Shown in pieces: positions 11,433-21,670 of a stretch of 64,000 nucleotides of DNA. This stretch comes from Paludisphaera borealis. GTDB taxonomy: Bacteria; Planctomycetota; Planctomycetia; Isosphaerales; Isosphaeraceae. The notes under the pieces are model-generated. The model did no database searches. It was given only the letters and a program-made list of their open reading frames with translations, and had not been told where the DNA came from. Where the stretch lies: NCBI RefSeq assembly GCF_001956985.1, contig NZ_CP019082.1, positions 4,278,001 to 4,342,000 on the forward strand, read 5' to 3'. Position numbers and translations under genes: made by a program. Every line of letters begins with the position of its first letter. Position 1 is the first letter of the stretch.

Positions 11433-12134
11433 TCACGGCGCCTGGAACTCGCGCAGCAGCTTGCCGGGCAGGCCGATGTCGATGACGAAGACCGCGCCGG
11501 TGTAGGCGTCGGCGCCGGGGGCGTCGAAGCCGGTCTTGCGGGCGACGAACGTGGCGGTGGCGCGGGCGACGACGGCCAGGCCGAGGGGGCGGCCGGAGTC
11601 GGCGTCGAGGCCCGAGGGGAGGTCGAGGGCCAGGATCGGCCTGGCCGAACGGTTCATCGCCGCGACCACCTCGTGGAACATCCCCGCGACGGGCCGGGTC
11701 AGCCCGGTGCCGAGCAGGCCGTTGACGATCCAGTCGGCGTCGGCGAACAGGGCGTCGAGATCGGCCGGGGCAGGGGGCTCGGCGTGGGCTTCGAACCAGA
11801 CCGTCTGGGGGATCTCCGACCGCTCGACGATCCCGCGCTGGGTCTCGGCGTCCCCCTTGATCTGGTCTCGACGCGCGAACCAGACCACGCGGACCGGAAC
11901 GCTCCAGGCGTCGAGATGCCGCGCGACCACGCCGCCGTCGCCGCCGTTGTTCCCCGGCCCGCAGACGACCACCACGCGGGGGCGATCCACGTCCGCCAGT
12001 TCGACCAGCCGGGCGGCGGCCCCTCGGCCGGCGTTCTCCATCAGGATCAGGGTCGGAAGCCCCAACTCGTCGGCCGCCCGCGCGTCGAGCGCGCGGACCT
12101 CGTCGCGAGAGAGCGGGCGTAGGTCGCTGGTCAT
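11433..12134 (-). CDS. nnrE: NAD(P)H-hydrate epimerase (YjeF N-terminal domain)
   Basis: A 233-residue enzyme that interconverts R and S forms of hydrated NAD(P)H for repair. Family motifs are visible: the nucleotide loop GPGNNGGDGGVVARHL, the lead ALDARAADELGLPTLILMENAG with the conserved Asn of MENAG, and LDLPSGLDADSG. The ADP/ATP-dependent dehydratase domain that is fused to it in many bacteria is absent, so the partner enzyme must be encoded elsewhere. The ATG at 12134 is preceded by GGAGGAAA; the frame extends to 12185 but that part lacks similarity. It is divergent from the zinc-ribbon gene and convergent with the SDR operon. Confidence 0.93.
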   Translation of the reverse strand: MTSDLRPLSRDEVRALDARAADELGLPTLILMENAGRGAAARLVELADVDRPRVVVVCGPGNNGGDGGVVARHLDAWSVPVRVVWFARRDQIKGDAETQRGIVERSEIPQTVWFEAHAEPPAPADLDALFADADWIVNGLLGTGLTRPVAGMFHEVVAAMNRSARPILALDLPSGLDADSGRPLGLAVVARATATFVARKTGFDAPGADAYTGAVFVIDIGLPGKLLREFQAP

Positions 12135-12237
12135 CGGCGTTTCCTCCCAAGGTTGACAAGAATCGCGTCGGCCTCGAAAATACATGCATCACTCCCGATC
12201 TTGGAAGCCCAAGCCGCCCACGGAGCCCCGCGCGATC

Positions 12238-12471
12238 ATGCCGATCTACGAATACCATTGCGAACCCTGCGCCCACACGTTCGAGACCCTGATTCGAAGC
12301 TCCAGCGACGTCACCCGCTGCCCGCGCTGCGGGAATGTCGAGGTCGCCAAGCAGTTCAGCGTCCCGGCCTCCGCCCAGACCGGCCAGGCCGGCTCGTCCC
12401 TCCCCATCTCGGCCCCCTCCGGCGGCGGCTGCGGACTCCCCCAGTGCGGATCGGGCGGCTGCGCGTTTTAA
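12238..12471 (+). CDS. FmdB-family zinc-ribbon protein
   Basis: A 77-residue protein starting MPIYEYHCEPCAHTFETL and continuing with CPRCG about 18 residues later, the two Cys pairs (C8-C11 and CxxC near 27-30) of the FmdB/CxxC_CxxC_SSSS putative regulatory family. After about residue 37 comes a flexible Ser/Gly/Ala tail ending in a Cys-rich GGGCGLPQCGSGGCAF. The start was placed at ATG 12238 because the family always begins MPxYEY; the frame extends upstream to 12184. Function is unproven for the family; zinc binding is expected. Confidence 0.9.
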   Translation: MPIYEYHCEPCAHTFETLIRSSSDVTRCPRCGNVEVAKQFSVPASAQTGQAGSSLPISAPSGGGCGLPQCGSGGCAF

Positions 12472-12772
12472 AGGGCTTGGATGCGGGATTCAGTATCAAA
12501 ATTTGCCTGTGCAAATATCCTTCTCCCCTCGGGAGAAGCGGCTGTGTTTCCGCCCGGGGTTCTGCCGCGATCGATTTCAGCGGAAATCCCGGGCTTCAAC
12601 ACTTCCGCTCTGAGTCCTTCGGACATACAAGGTGGCCGGCACGGCCGGATGAGGGGCGCGCCGCTTCGAGGCGCGTGGGGAAATCATTGTTCGCCGGCCG
12701 AAATCCGTGGCGGGCGCGACGACCCTCACCCGGCCTTCGGCCACCCTCTCCCGGGGGGAGAGGGGAACATTA
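12472..12772. repeat. Decayed BIME/REP-like inverted element in a spacer
   Basis: The spacer between the zinc-ribbon gene and the end of the sigma-fusion gene carries pieces of one inverted element. CCTTCTCCCCTCGGGAGAAG lies at 12519-12538, CGGCCGGATGAGGGG near 12645, and the opposite-orientation arm at 12723-12765, which contains CCGGCCTTCGGCCACCCTCT. The same units form a neater pair at 61017-61148. No gene is visible here; the copy may act as a bidirectional transcript end for the two converging genes. Confidence 0.65.
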
Positions 12773-15700
12773 TTAATTATGATCCGATGAGAGCGGATTG
12801 ATGAGTTGGTCGACCTCGTCGGAAGAGATCTTCCGGACGGTCCCTTCGAGCATCCGCCGGAAGTGGCGGACCTCCTCCACGGATGAGGGGAAGCCGATGT
12901 TGCCGACCGGGCCTCGGCTGTGGGCCAGGACGGCGCCGTCGGGTTCGGTGATCGCGAACCAGGGGATTCCGTCGCCGGTCTCGATCGGGAGCCCGGCGAG
13001 CGCCTCGGTTACGCGGTCGTCGACGCCTTCCATCAGCTTGACGACGACGTAGTCCTTGTCGAGCGTCGCGTGGTGGTCCTCGATCCAGCGGGCCAGTTGA
13101 AAGCACGGGCCGCACCGAGGGCCTCCCTGGATGACCCAGACGCGCCGGCCGCTCCGTTTCGCTTCGGCGCGGGCCTCGGCCAGCAGGGCCGGCGCGTTGC
13201 GCGGGGGCGGTCTGTGTTGCTTCAGGAAGTCCGCGCCGGCGCGGATCGCGGCGTCCACGTCCTTCACGGCGATCCGCTCGGCCGCGATCGTCTTCTGGTC
13301 GCCGTCGAGCGCCACGAGCACGATTTCGCCCGCCGCCGGCTTCGGCCAGCCGCGCTCGGCGATGGCCGCGGCCTCCTTCGCGAGCTGTGCCGGGTCGACG
13401 CGCAACGTCAGGTAGCTCAATACGGCCTTCGTGCGCTCGTCGTCGTAGTTGAACAACGCATCGGTCACTCGGCCCGCATCCCCGGAGTCGTCGCTCATCA
13501 GTGCCACCAGGGCGCGCATGCCGCACGGCCCGACCTTCCGGCAAAGGCTCTCGACGCTCTTCGACAGCGGAATGGCGGGGGGCGGGGGCGTTGTTGCGGG
13601 GCGCGGGTTCCTTGATGAGAATGACGACCGTTGCAGCTTCAATTGAGCATTCTCTCTGACCTCGCCGGGGTTGAACATGCGGTCGCGGTCAAAGATGTAG
13701 TCCTCCGGATCGCCGGGATCGTGCCGGTTGCTGAACTGGAGCGGCGCGTTGGAAGGCACGACCGTGAATCGAAACCGCCCCGCCTCGTCGGTCTGCTGGC
13801 TTGCGATCGGTTTGCCGTCCGATCCCTTGACGTACATTTGAAGAGTCTGGCCGGCCGCGGGCTGACCGTCGACGCCGAGCAGCGTCCCGCTGTACGTCGC
13901 CGTCGGCGTCATGGACACGTCGACGTTTGCGTCGCCCTTGACCCCCTCGGCAAAGCCGCCGCGGCCTCGATCGCGATCGAGGAAGAACAGCGTCGCCGAC
14001 TCGGCGTCGAACGCGATCTCAAACGTCCCGTCGGGGTGAGTCTTGAGCTCAAGGGCCTCGGGGATTCGATGCGGCTCCGGCGGGGGCGCCCAGGCGTGGG
14101 TTGCAAGCGTCGGAGAGGGCTTATAGGGCGAGCCGTCGAGCATCAGTCGGCCGGTGATGCGTCGCTCGCCGTTCCAAGGCCGGTGGAACGTGAATTCCAA
14201 CGGTTTCTCCGTGGTCACGTCGATGGGCCGCGTTTCCTCCCAACCCCCCGAGCTCAACCGCAGCTCGTGCTTCCCCCTCCCTGCGCCAGCCTGGGCCACG
14301 CCGTTGGCGTCGGTCTTCAGCCAGGCATGAACACCACCGTTTCCCGAATGTTTCCTGCCAGCGCCGTCCGTCCAGTTCACCTGCCCCTTGCTGGAGAGAT
14401 CCACCCAGGCGTTGCGGACTGGTTCGTGCTCTGCCCCGCGCGTCACCTGGACTGTCACGGGGGTCGCGGGGTAGACCTTCATCGTGATCTCCGCGGGCTT
14501 GGCCGATTCCTTGCTCAGGATCAAACCCGTCCAGCGGTCGCTGGCCCACTTGAGATCCATGATTCCCAGAACGAAGCCGTGTTCCGAAGGAACGCGCAGG
14601 CTGAACGTACCATCGCGGCGAGCGCGGGCGTACGGCCCGGCTCCGTTGCTCCCCGGGCCGAAGCCGGAGCCGATGACCAGAATTCCCTCGGCGTCGGCCC
14701 CTTCGGGCATGATCAGGCGGCCCTGCACGGTTTGCTCGCGTCGGGCGTGGATCGTGGTCAGGCCGTCCCTGGTTTGCTTCAAGTCGGTCTCGTCGACCTT
14801 CCAGTCGGAGCCGGGAAAGTCCACCTCGACGTATTGTAATTTCGGGCGGGGCGCCCAAGACACGACCGCCGTCCCGTCGGCATCGGTGCGCACATGAGAT
14901 GCTCTGATGTATCGGGCGACGATCCAATCCGAATCTTCCGGATGGAAGCTGACGGCCAGCTCCAGCCCGCCGACGGGCTTACCGTCGACGTCGATCACGC
15001 GAATCCTGTGGGGAGCGGGCGGGAGGAGTGACAGCTCGGTCTTGTCCTCACGCGGGCGGTCATCGAGATCGCGCTTGCCGCCCGCGCCCAGCGTGGGGTG
15101 CCAGGCCACCAGCTCGCGGAGCCGCTCTTCGGCGGGGAGCCGAAGCCGCGCCTTGCCGTCCTGGCCCGTGACGCCTTGAACCTGGAAGCTCGTCCCCGAG
15201 GCGACGACCTGCGCCCCGGCCACGGGTCTCCCTTCCGACACCACGACGACTTCATGGTCGAGCGCCGGGAGGAGCGTCAACTCCACGGGGGACGCAAGCA
15301 CGGCGCGGGCGGCGATCGATGGTATCTTCCGCACCATCTGATGGCGGCCGTCGGCCGAACTCGCATGCAGATCGCAGCCGTTGCCGAACACCCCCGGAAG
15401 TTGGAACCGACCGGCCTCGTCCGTGCGGGCGATGGGCGGTGCGTCGAGCTGAAAACTGAATGACTGCACGGTCGCCCCCGCCGCCGGGGAGCCGTCGGCC
15501 ATGCGGACGACGCCCGTGACGGTCAGGAGGCCGTCTTGAGAGTCATCGGCCTTCGTCGCCGCTTCGGTTGGCGCCTCGGCCGGGGGCGACTTCGCGGTCT
15601 GGTAAGCGTAGGCGCCGGTTGCGATCGCCCCGGCCGTCAGCAGGGCGGCCACGCCCGTCGTCAGCACCTTGTTCACGAACATGGTCCTCACCCCCTTCCT

Positions 15701-16462
15701 CACGAGTTGCATGACGGCGACGGGGACGGTCCCGATCGCCATCGCCCGCGCCCCGCTGATCGTCACGGCGAGCCGCACCGTGGAATCCGCAAGCGCGGCC
15801 GGCACCGCCGCTTCCGAGGCGAGCGACGACGCCAGAACCGCCGCCGACGGGGCCAGGCCGCGACGGGCCAGGCGTGCGCCCAACCGCTCCCGACCGCGCG
15901 CCAGCCGGCTTTGCACCGTGCCGACGGGCCAGCCCAGTCGCTCGGCCGCCTGATGCTGCGTCAGCCCTTCAAGGAAGCAGAGCACCAGGACGGTCCGAAA
16001 CCGCTCGGGGATGCGGTCGAGCTCTTCATGGATCACCGGGCCGAGGTCGTCGCGGGGGTCGTCGGTGAAGGCGAGCGGTCTTGCCTGGCCCGCGTTCCGT
16101 TCGTGCGACCGACGCCGCGCGGCGGACGTCCGGGCCGTCGCCGCGACGTTGTACGCCACGCTGTAGAGCCATGATGTCAGCGAATCCCGCCCCCGGATCG
16201 ACCCGGCCTTGATCGCCAGGATGAGGAACGTCGCCTGAAAGGCGTCCTCGGCTTCGTGGGCGTCGTGGAGCACGCTCCGGCAGACGCGCAGGACCATCGG
16301 GCCGTGCCGCTCGACCAGGGCGGCGAAAGCCAGATCGGCACCCTCGCCGTCGCGGGCGGTGAATCGCTCCAGGAGTCGTCCATCGGTCAGCCCGCCGACC
16401 GTCCCCGCGTTGAACAACACGCGGATCGATCGGAGAGCCTCCCCGCTCGGTTTGCCAGCCAC
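12773..16462 (-). CDS. ECF sigma factor fused to a membrane-anchored repeat tail and a thioredoxin-like domain
   Basis: A 1229-residue protein. Residues about 40-110 are sigma-70 region 2 (AFAALVERHGPMVLRVCRSV, DAHEAEDAFQATFLILA) and about 150-205 region 4 (RFRTVLVLCFLEGLTQHQAA, GWPVGTVQSRLARGRERL). A single membrane helix lies at about 265-288. Then come several carboxypeptidase-regulatory/Cna-B-like beta-sandwich modules (for example VTGVVRMADGSPAAGATVQS and VDGQPAAGQTLQ), a helical segment near 1000-1090, and a C-terminal thioredoxin-like domain with C1117-G-P-C1120 and a following GIPWFAI (cis-Pro). The GTG start has GGAGG 8 bases upstream. This corresponds to planctomycete ECF sigma factors with long C-terminal extensions (ECF01-Gob type). 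No separate anti-sigma gene is adjacent; the tail may do the sensing (inference). Confidence 0.9.
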   Translation of the reverse strand: MAGKPSGEALRSIRVLFNAGTVGGLTDGRLLERFTARDGEGADLAFAALVERHGPMVLRVCRSVLHDAHEAEDAFQATFLILAIKAGSIRGRDSLTSWLYSVAYNVAATARTSAARRRSHERNAGQARPLAFTDDPRDDLGPVIHEELDRIPERFRTVLVLCFLEGLTQHQAAERLGWPVGTVQSRLARGRERLGARLARRGLAPSAAVLASSLASEAAVPAALADSTVRLAVTISGARAMAIGTVPVAVMQLVRKGVRTMFVNKVLTTGVAALLTAGAIATGAYAYQTAKSPPAEAPTEAATKADDSQDGLLTVTGVVRMADGSPAAGATVQSFSFQLDAPPIARTDEAGRFQLPGVFGNGCDLHASSADGRHQMVRKIPSIAARAVLASPVELTLLPALDHEVVVVSEGRPVAGAQVVASGTSFQVQGVTGQDGKARLRLPAEERLRELVAWHPTLGAGGKRDLDDRPREDKTELSLLPPAPHRIRVIDVDGKPVGGLELAVSFHPEDSDWIVARYIRASHVRTDADGTAVVSWAPRPKLQYVEVDFPGSDWKVDETDLKQTRDGLTTIHARREQTVQGRLIMPEGADAEGILVIGSGFGPGSNGAGPYARARRDGTFSLRVPSEHGFVLGIMDLKWASDRWTGLILSKESAKPAEITMKVYPATPVTVQVTRGAEHEPVRNAWVDLSSKGQVNWTDGAGRKHSGNGGVHAWLKTDANGVAQAGAGRGKHELRLSSGGWEETRPIDVTTEKPLEFTFHRPWNGERRITGRLMLDGSPYKPSPTLATHAWAPPPEPHRIPEALELKTHPDGTFEIAFDAESATLFFLDRDRGRGGFAEGVKGDANVDVSMTPTATYSGTLLGVDGQPAAGQTLQMYVKGSDGKPIASQQTDEAGRFRFTVVPSNAPLQFSNRHDPGDPEDYIFDRDRMFNPGEVRENAQLKLQRSSFSSRNPRPATTPPPPAIPLSKSVESLCRKVGPCGMRALVALMSDDSGDAGRVTDALFNYDDERTKAVLSYLTLRVDPAQLAKEAAAIAERGWPKPAAGEIVLVALDGDQKTIAAERIAVKDVDAAIRAGADFLKQHRPPPRNAPALLAEARAEAKRSGRRVWVIQGGPRCGPCFQLARWIEDHHATLDKDYVVVKLMEGVDDRVTEALAGLPIETGDGIPWFAITEPDGAVLAHSRGPVGNIGFPSSVEEVRHFRRMLEGTVRKISSDEVDQLINPLSSDHN

Positions 16463-16612
16463 GGGCCTTGCCTCCGCATGCCGATTGATCTCAATGTCCA
16501 GGTAGACTAACGGGCCCGGTCGACTATTCCGACTTTCTCCCGAAATCGCCGAATGCTAATGGCGGTTTGGTCGAGAAGCCCACGGCTGGGGGCGAGCCTG
16601 AGCGAGGGGTGT

Positions 16613-16691
16613 TACAAGCCCGAAGCGCAAGCGAGTGCATCCCTCTATGGCCCATCGGATGGGATGCACTCGCTTGCGCTTCGGGCTTGTA
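16613..16691. repeat. Palindromic repeat, family A (31-bp perfect arms)
   Basis: A perfect inverted repeat: 31-bp arms at 16613-16643 and 16661-16691 around a 17-base loop. The arm begins TACAAGCCCGAAGCGCAAGC. It sits in the divergent spacer between the sigma fusion and dnaA. The rest of this 569-base spacer (16463-17031) has no gene. Related copies are at 41820-41897, 56101-56178, 56224-56301 and 63646-63729. Confidence 0.95.
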
Positions 16692-16899
16692 GCGGCCGGC
16701 CTGTGTGTAAGTTCTCGGCTTGAGTCATTCTGGGAAATCCGTAGGTCGTTGTACGTCTAATCGCTTTCTCCGCGCGGCTTTGCGCAAAGCGCCGCCGGCT
16801 CGCCGGACGATTTTGCTTGCTCGTTACAGCTTCTGGCGGCGCAATCCGCATAGCTCTCCCTATGGTTCGTTCCTTCGCCAATTTGCCCCGTCTATGTCT

Positions 16900-16928
16900 T
16901 TGACAGGGTCCCATGCAGGGCGCATATC
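16900..16928 (+). promoter_or_regulatory. Candidate dnaA promoter
   Basis: A perfect -35 TTGACA at 16900-16905 is followed after 17 bases by CATATC at 16923-16928, which matches TATAAT at three positions. It lies about 100 bases upstream of the dnaA start. Planctomycete promoter consensus is poorly known, so this is only a sequence-based candidate. I found no clear DnaA boxes in the spacer. Confidence 0.3.
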
Positions 16929-17031
16929 TTCCTGGCTGATCGACGGAGCGTGTCGGCGGCCGAGGGATTGGGCTTCGGTCCGGAAGTCGGGTCGAGGTTG
17001 TCGGGAACGTCTTGCGGCAGGGGTGAGATCG

Positions 17032-18615
<1,584 letters not shown>

Positions 18616-18656
18616 ACGGAAAAATAAGCTGTTGATGATGCGTTGTCGCGGCCGTC

Positions 18657-19229
18657 TCATTCGGGCGGCTCGGCGATCTCGACGGCGACTTTTTCCACGG
18701 CTCTCTCGACTGCCTCGGCGATCGGTTTTTCGATCTCGTTCTCGATCTGCTCGATGATCCGATCGTGCCGGGTCTCCTCCTCGAAACACGCTCCGCCGCT
18801 CCCGTTGACGTCCATGCCCGACCGCTCGCAGAGCCGCCGCAGCAGGTGAAGGATCTCGGTCGTCTCCTGTTCGGCCAGCATGTTGATTTGCAGGTCGAGG
18901 TGGTTGCGGCGCTCGCTGAGCTTCGCCTGGCGGTTCTGGCTGATCATCAGGATCGGCGCCGCGTAGGCCGACTGGAACGACAGCGCCAGGTTCAGGAGAA
19001 TGAACGGATACGGATCCCAGTGCCTGGCCCAGGCCAGAATGTTGAGCACCACCCAGAGCCCGAGCAAGGCCGTCTGGATCAGGATGAAGGTCCAGCTCCC
19101 CACGGCCGCCGCGATCATGTCGGCCAGCCGCTCGCCCCGCGTCCGCACCTCGTGCGAAGCCCTTTCCATCTGAGCGACGACGGCCACGTTCTTCTGCGTC
19201 AGTTCCTCGATCGTGCGCGTCGGAATCAT
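18657..19229 (-). CDS. DUF1003 family membrane protein
   Basis: A 190-residue protein of the DUF1003 family: RLADMIAAAVGSWTFILIQT and ALLGLWVVLNILAW (first membrane segment, about 38-67), then the family signature WDPYPFILLNLALSFQSAYA with APILMIS (second segment, about 72-98), and SQNRQAKLSERRNHLDLQIN. The C-terminal half is acidic and helical (EETTEILHLLRRLCER..., IEKPIAEAVERAVEKV), probably coiled coil in the cytoplasm. ATG 19229 has GAGG 7 bases upstream; a TTG directly before it is unlikely. It converges with dnaA, whose stop is 41 bases away. Function of the family is unknown. Confidence 0.9.
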   Translation of the reverse strand: MIPTRTIEELTQKNVAVVAQMERASHEVRTRGERLADMIAAAVGSWTFILIQTALLGLWVVLNILAWARHWDPYPFILLNLALSFQSAYAAPILMISQNRQAKLSERRNHLDLQINMLAEQETTEILHLLRRLCERSGMDVNGSGGACFEEETRHDRIIEQIENEIEKPIAEAVERAVEKVAVEIAEPPE

Positions 19230-19468
19230 CAAACATCCTCAATATCAAAAACGGCCGAAGGATTCGGCTCGACTGGCGTTGGGGTTTCAAGATGAAGCAC
19301 CTTTAATGCAGCAACTCCGGCGCCGAGCCGTCCGTTCGATCCTCGGCCGCCTGGCCCGGGCCGTCGCGGCCGAGTACAATCCGCGGGTCGGCAGGCCCCC
19401 GCTCGCCTGACGCCGGGGGCCGCCCCGACGGACCGAGGATTCACGACGCACCTTTGAGAGGCGACCCC

Positions 19469-21670
19469 ATGACGATGCGCCCACGACGGCTCTCCGTCCC
19501 CTTGCTCCTCGCGCTGACGATGCTTGCGGCCTCGGGCGCGGGGACGGCCCTGGGCGACGACGTCCCCTGGTTCCGCCGGGCGCTGGTAGGGATGGAGGTC
19601 GGGCCGACGGGGGCTCAGTCCGGTTCCGACCCGTCGGACGTCGGCTACGCGGCCGACTTCCACGGCCGCGAGGTGGTCCGTCGCTGCGCCGAGGCCGGGT
19701 CCGAATACGTCGTGATCTGGGCTCGCGACGGCGAGTACGCCTACTACGACTCGAAGGTCGCGGCCAAGTGCCCCGGCCTCGGCGCCCGCGACGTCCTCCG
19801 CGAGGCGGTCGAGGAAGGGGCCGCGCGGAAGCTGCCGATCATCGCCTACTGCGTCGTCCAGCAGGGGGGCCAGTACCTGTCGAGCCATCCCGAGTTCGCC
19901 ATGCGCGGGGCGGACGGCGCGATTATACCCGGCCGGTTCTGCCTGAACTCGGGCTACCTTGAGACCCTCAAGGCGCTGACCGACGAGATGATCGCCTATG
20001 GAGTCGACGGCTTTCATGTTGATATGATCGACCAGGGCTTCGGCGCTCCCTACGGCTGCTGGTGCGAAACCTGTCGGAAGCTGTTCAAGGCCCAGTACGG
20101 GACCGAGCCCCCCGCCGGGGCGACCTGGGACGAGGGCTGGGGACGCATGCTGGAATTTCGATATGAATCGAGCCGTCGGTTCGAGCGGGCGCTTTACGAC
20201 CACGTCAAGAAGGTCAAGCCGGGCGTGACGGTCGACTTCAACTACCACGGCAATCCTCCCTTCTCGTTCGAGGTCGGCCAACGGCCGGTGCGGCACGGCG
20301 AGAACGGCGACTTCCTCACGGGCGAGACCGGGGTCTGGGGCTTCAGCGCCCTGGGCGTCGGCCTGAACGCCGAGTTCTACCGGGCCGCCACGCCCGGCCT
20401 GCCGTTCCAGGTCGCCATCCAGCGCGGGGTGCGGATGTACCACGACCAGACGACCCGGCCGCTCAACGACATCCGCTGGGAACTCGCGACGCTCCTGGCC
20501 CACGGGGCGTTCGTGACGATGGTCGACAAGACCGGCTACGACGGCCGGCTCGACCCGGTCGCCTACAAACGCATCGGCGAGGCCTTCCGCGACGCCAAGG
20601 CCGGCCGCGAGCACTTCGGCCACCGACCCGTCCAGGAGGTCGCCGTCTACTTCTCGTCGCGGAGCCGCGACTGGTACGGCCGCGAGCATCCCGACCGCTA
20701 CTTCCGGGCCTTCCAGGGGGCTCACCGGGCGCTCGTGCTGGAGCACGTCCCCTGGGGCGTCGCCCTCGACGAGAACGCCACCGACGCCTCGCTCGCCGCC
20801 TTCCCCGTCGTGATCCTGCCCGACGCCCCGGTGATCTCCGCCGAGGAAGTCGCGCGGTTCCGGAAGTACGTGGAGCAGGGGGGCTCGCTGATCGTCACCG
20901 GCTGGTCCGGCCTGTTCGGCGATCGCGGCGCGCCGGCCGACCGATCGACCCTCGAAGACCTCATCGGCGCGAAGCTCGTCCGCCGGCTCGACAGCCGCGA
21001 CAACCACGTCCGCCTGCCGGCCGCCATGGCCAGGTTCCCCTTCGAACCTCTGCTCGCCGGCATCGAGCACGACTGGTCGTTCCTGGTCGAAGGGCCCGCC
21101 GCGATCTACCTACCGACCACCGCGACCCCGCTCGGCGAGCTGCTCGAACCCCACCGGACGGTCCGCCAGAAGCAGGGGAAGGAAGGGACCGGCTGGCCGT
21201 TGAGCGCGGGGAAGGCCGTCGGGCCGGCGATCCTCGTCAACGCCGTGGGCAAGGGCCGCGTCCTGACCTTCGCCGCGTCGCCCGACGCCGCGACCGCGAG
21301 CGAGCACCCGATCGTCGAGGCCCGCAAGCTGCTGGTCAACGCCGTCCGGTTCCTGCACCCGTCCCCCCATTTCCGGGTCGAAGCCCCGGCGTTTGTCGAA
21401 TCGGTGTTGACCGACGACCCCGAGACCCGGACCCTCCGGGTCCACCTGATCGCCGGCGTATCCACCCCCACCACGACGCCCCCCACGAACCGCCCGTACG
21501 TCATCCCCGGATTGATCGAAGACGCCCCGACGTTCCGTGTTCGCGTTGTCTTGAGCATAATTCCGACAAGCGTGACCACCGCTGGTCCGAATACGACCGT
21601 AACCCTCGACGACAAGACGATCTCGGCCGTCGTGAACGACGTCCACGGCGTGATCGTCATCCGCTACTGA
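19469..21670 (+). CDS. Secreted TIM-barrel glycoside-hydrolase-like protein
   Basis: A 733-residue exported protein with a signal peptide (LSVPLLLALTMLAASGAGTALG). Residues about 40-370 look like a GH-type TIM barrel: YVVIWARDGEYAYYDSK, VDGFHVDMIDQGFGAPYGCW with a CWCETC cluster, and VKPGVTVDFNYHGNPPFSFE. Residues about 385-650 look like the Rossmann-like trimerisation domain seen in GH42 and related hypothetical glycosidases (VVILPDAPVISAEEVARFRK, VEQGGSLIVTGWSG). A beta-sandwich follows. Candidate acids are in the GFHVDM strand, but I cannot assign the catalytic pair or the sugar. ATG 19469 has GAGAGG upstream. It is monocistronic. Confidence 0.75.
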   Translation: MTMRPRRLSVPLLLALTMLAASGAGTALGDDVPWFRRALVGMEVGPTGAQSGSDPSDVGYAADFHGREVVRRCAEAGSEYVVIWARDGEYAYYDSKVAAKCPGLGARDVLREAVEEGAARKLPIIAYCVVQQGGQYLSSHPEFAMRGADGAIIPGRFCLNSGYLETLKALTDEMIAYGVDGFHVDMIDQGFGAPYGCWCETCRKLFKAQYGTEPPAGATWDEGWGRMLEFRYESSRRFERALYDHVKKVKPGVTVDFNYHGNPPFSFEVGQRPVRHGENGDFLTGETGVWGFSALGVGLNAEFYRAATPGLPFQVAIQRGVRMYHDQTTRPLNDIRWELATLLAHGAFVTMVDKTGYDGRLDPVAYKRIGEAFRDAKAGREHFGHRPVQEVAVYFSSRSRDWYGREHPDRYFRAFQGAHRALVLEHVPWGVALDENATDASLAAFPVVILPDAPVISAEEVARFRKYVEQGGSLIVTGWSGLFGDRGAPADRSTLEDLIGAKLVRRLDSRDNHVRLPAAMARFPFEPLLAGIEHDWSFLVEGPAAIYLPTTATPLGELLEPHRTVRQKQGKEGTGWPLSAGKAVGPAILVNAVGKGRVLTFAASPDAATASEHPIVEARKLLVNAVRFLHPSPHFRVEAPAFVESVLTDDPETRTLRVHLIAGVSTPTTTPPTNRPYVIPGLIEDAPTFRVRVVLSIIPTSVTTAGPNTTVTLDDKTISAVVNDVHGVIVIRY

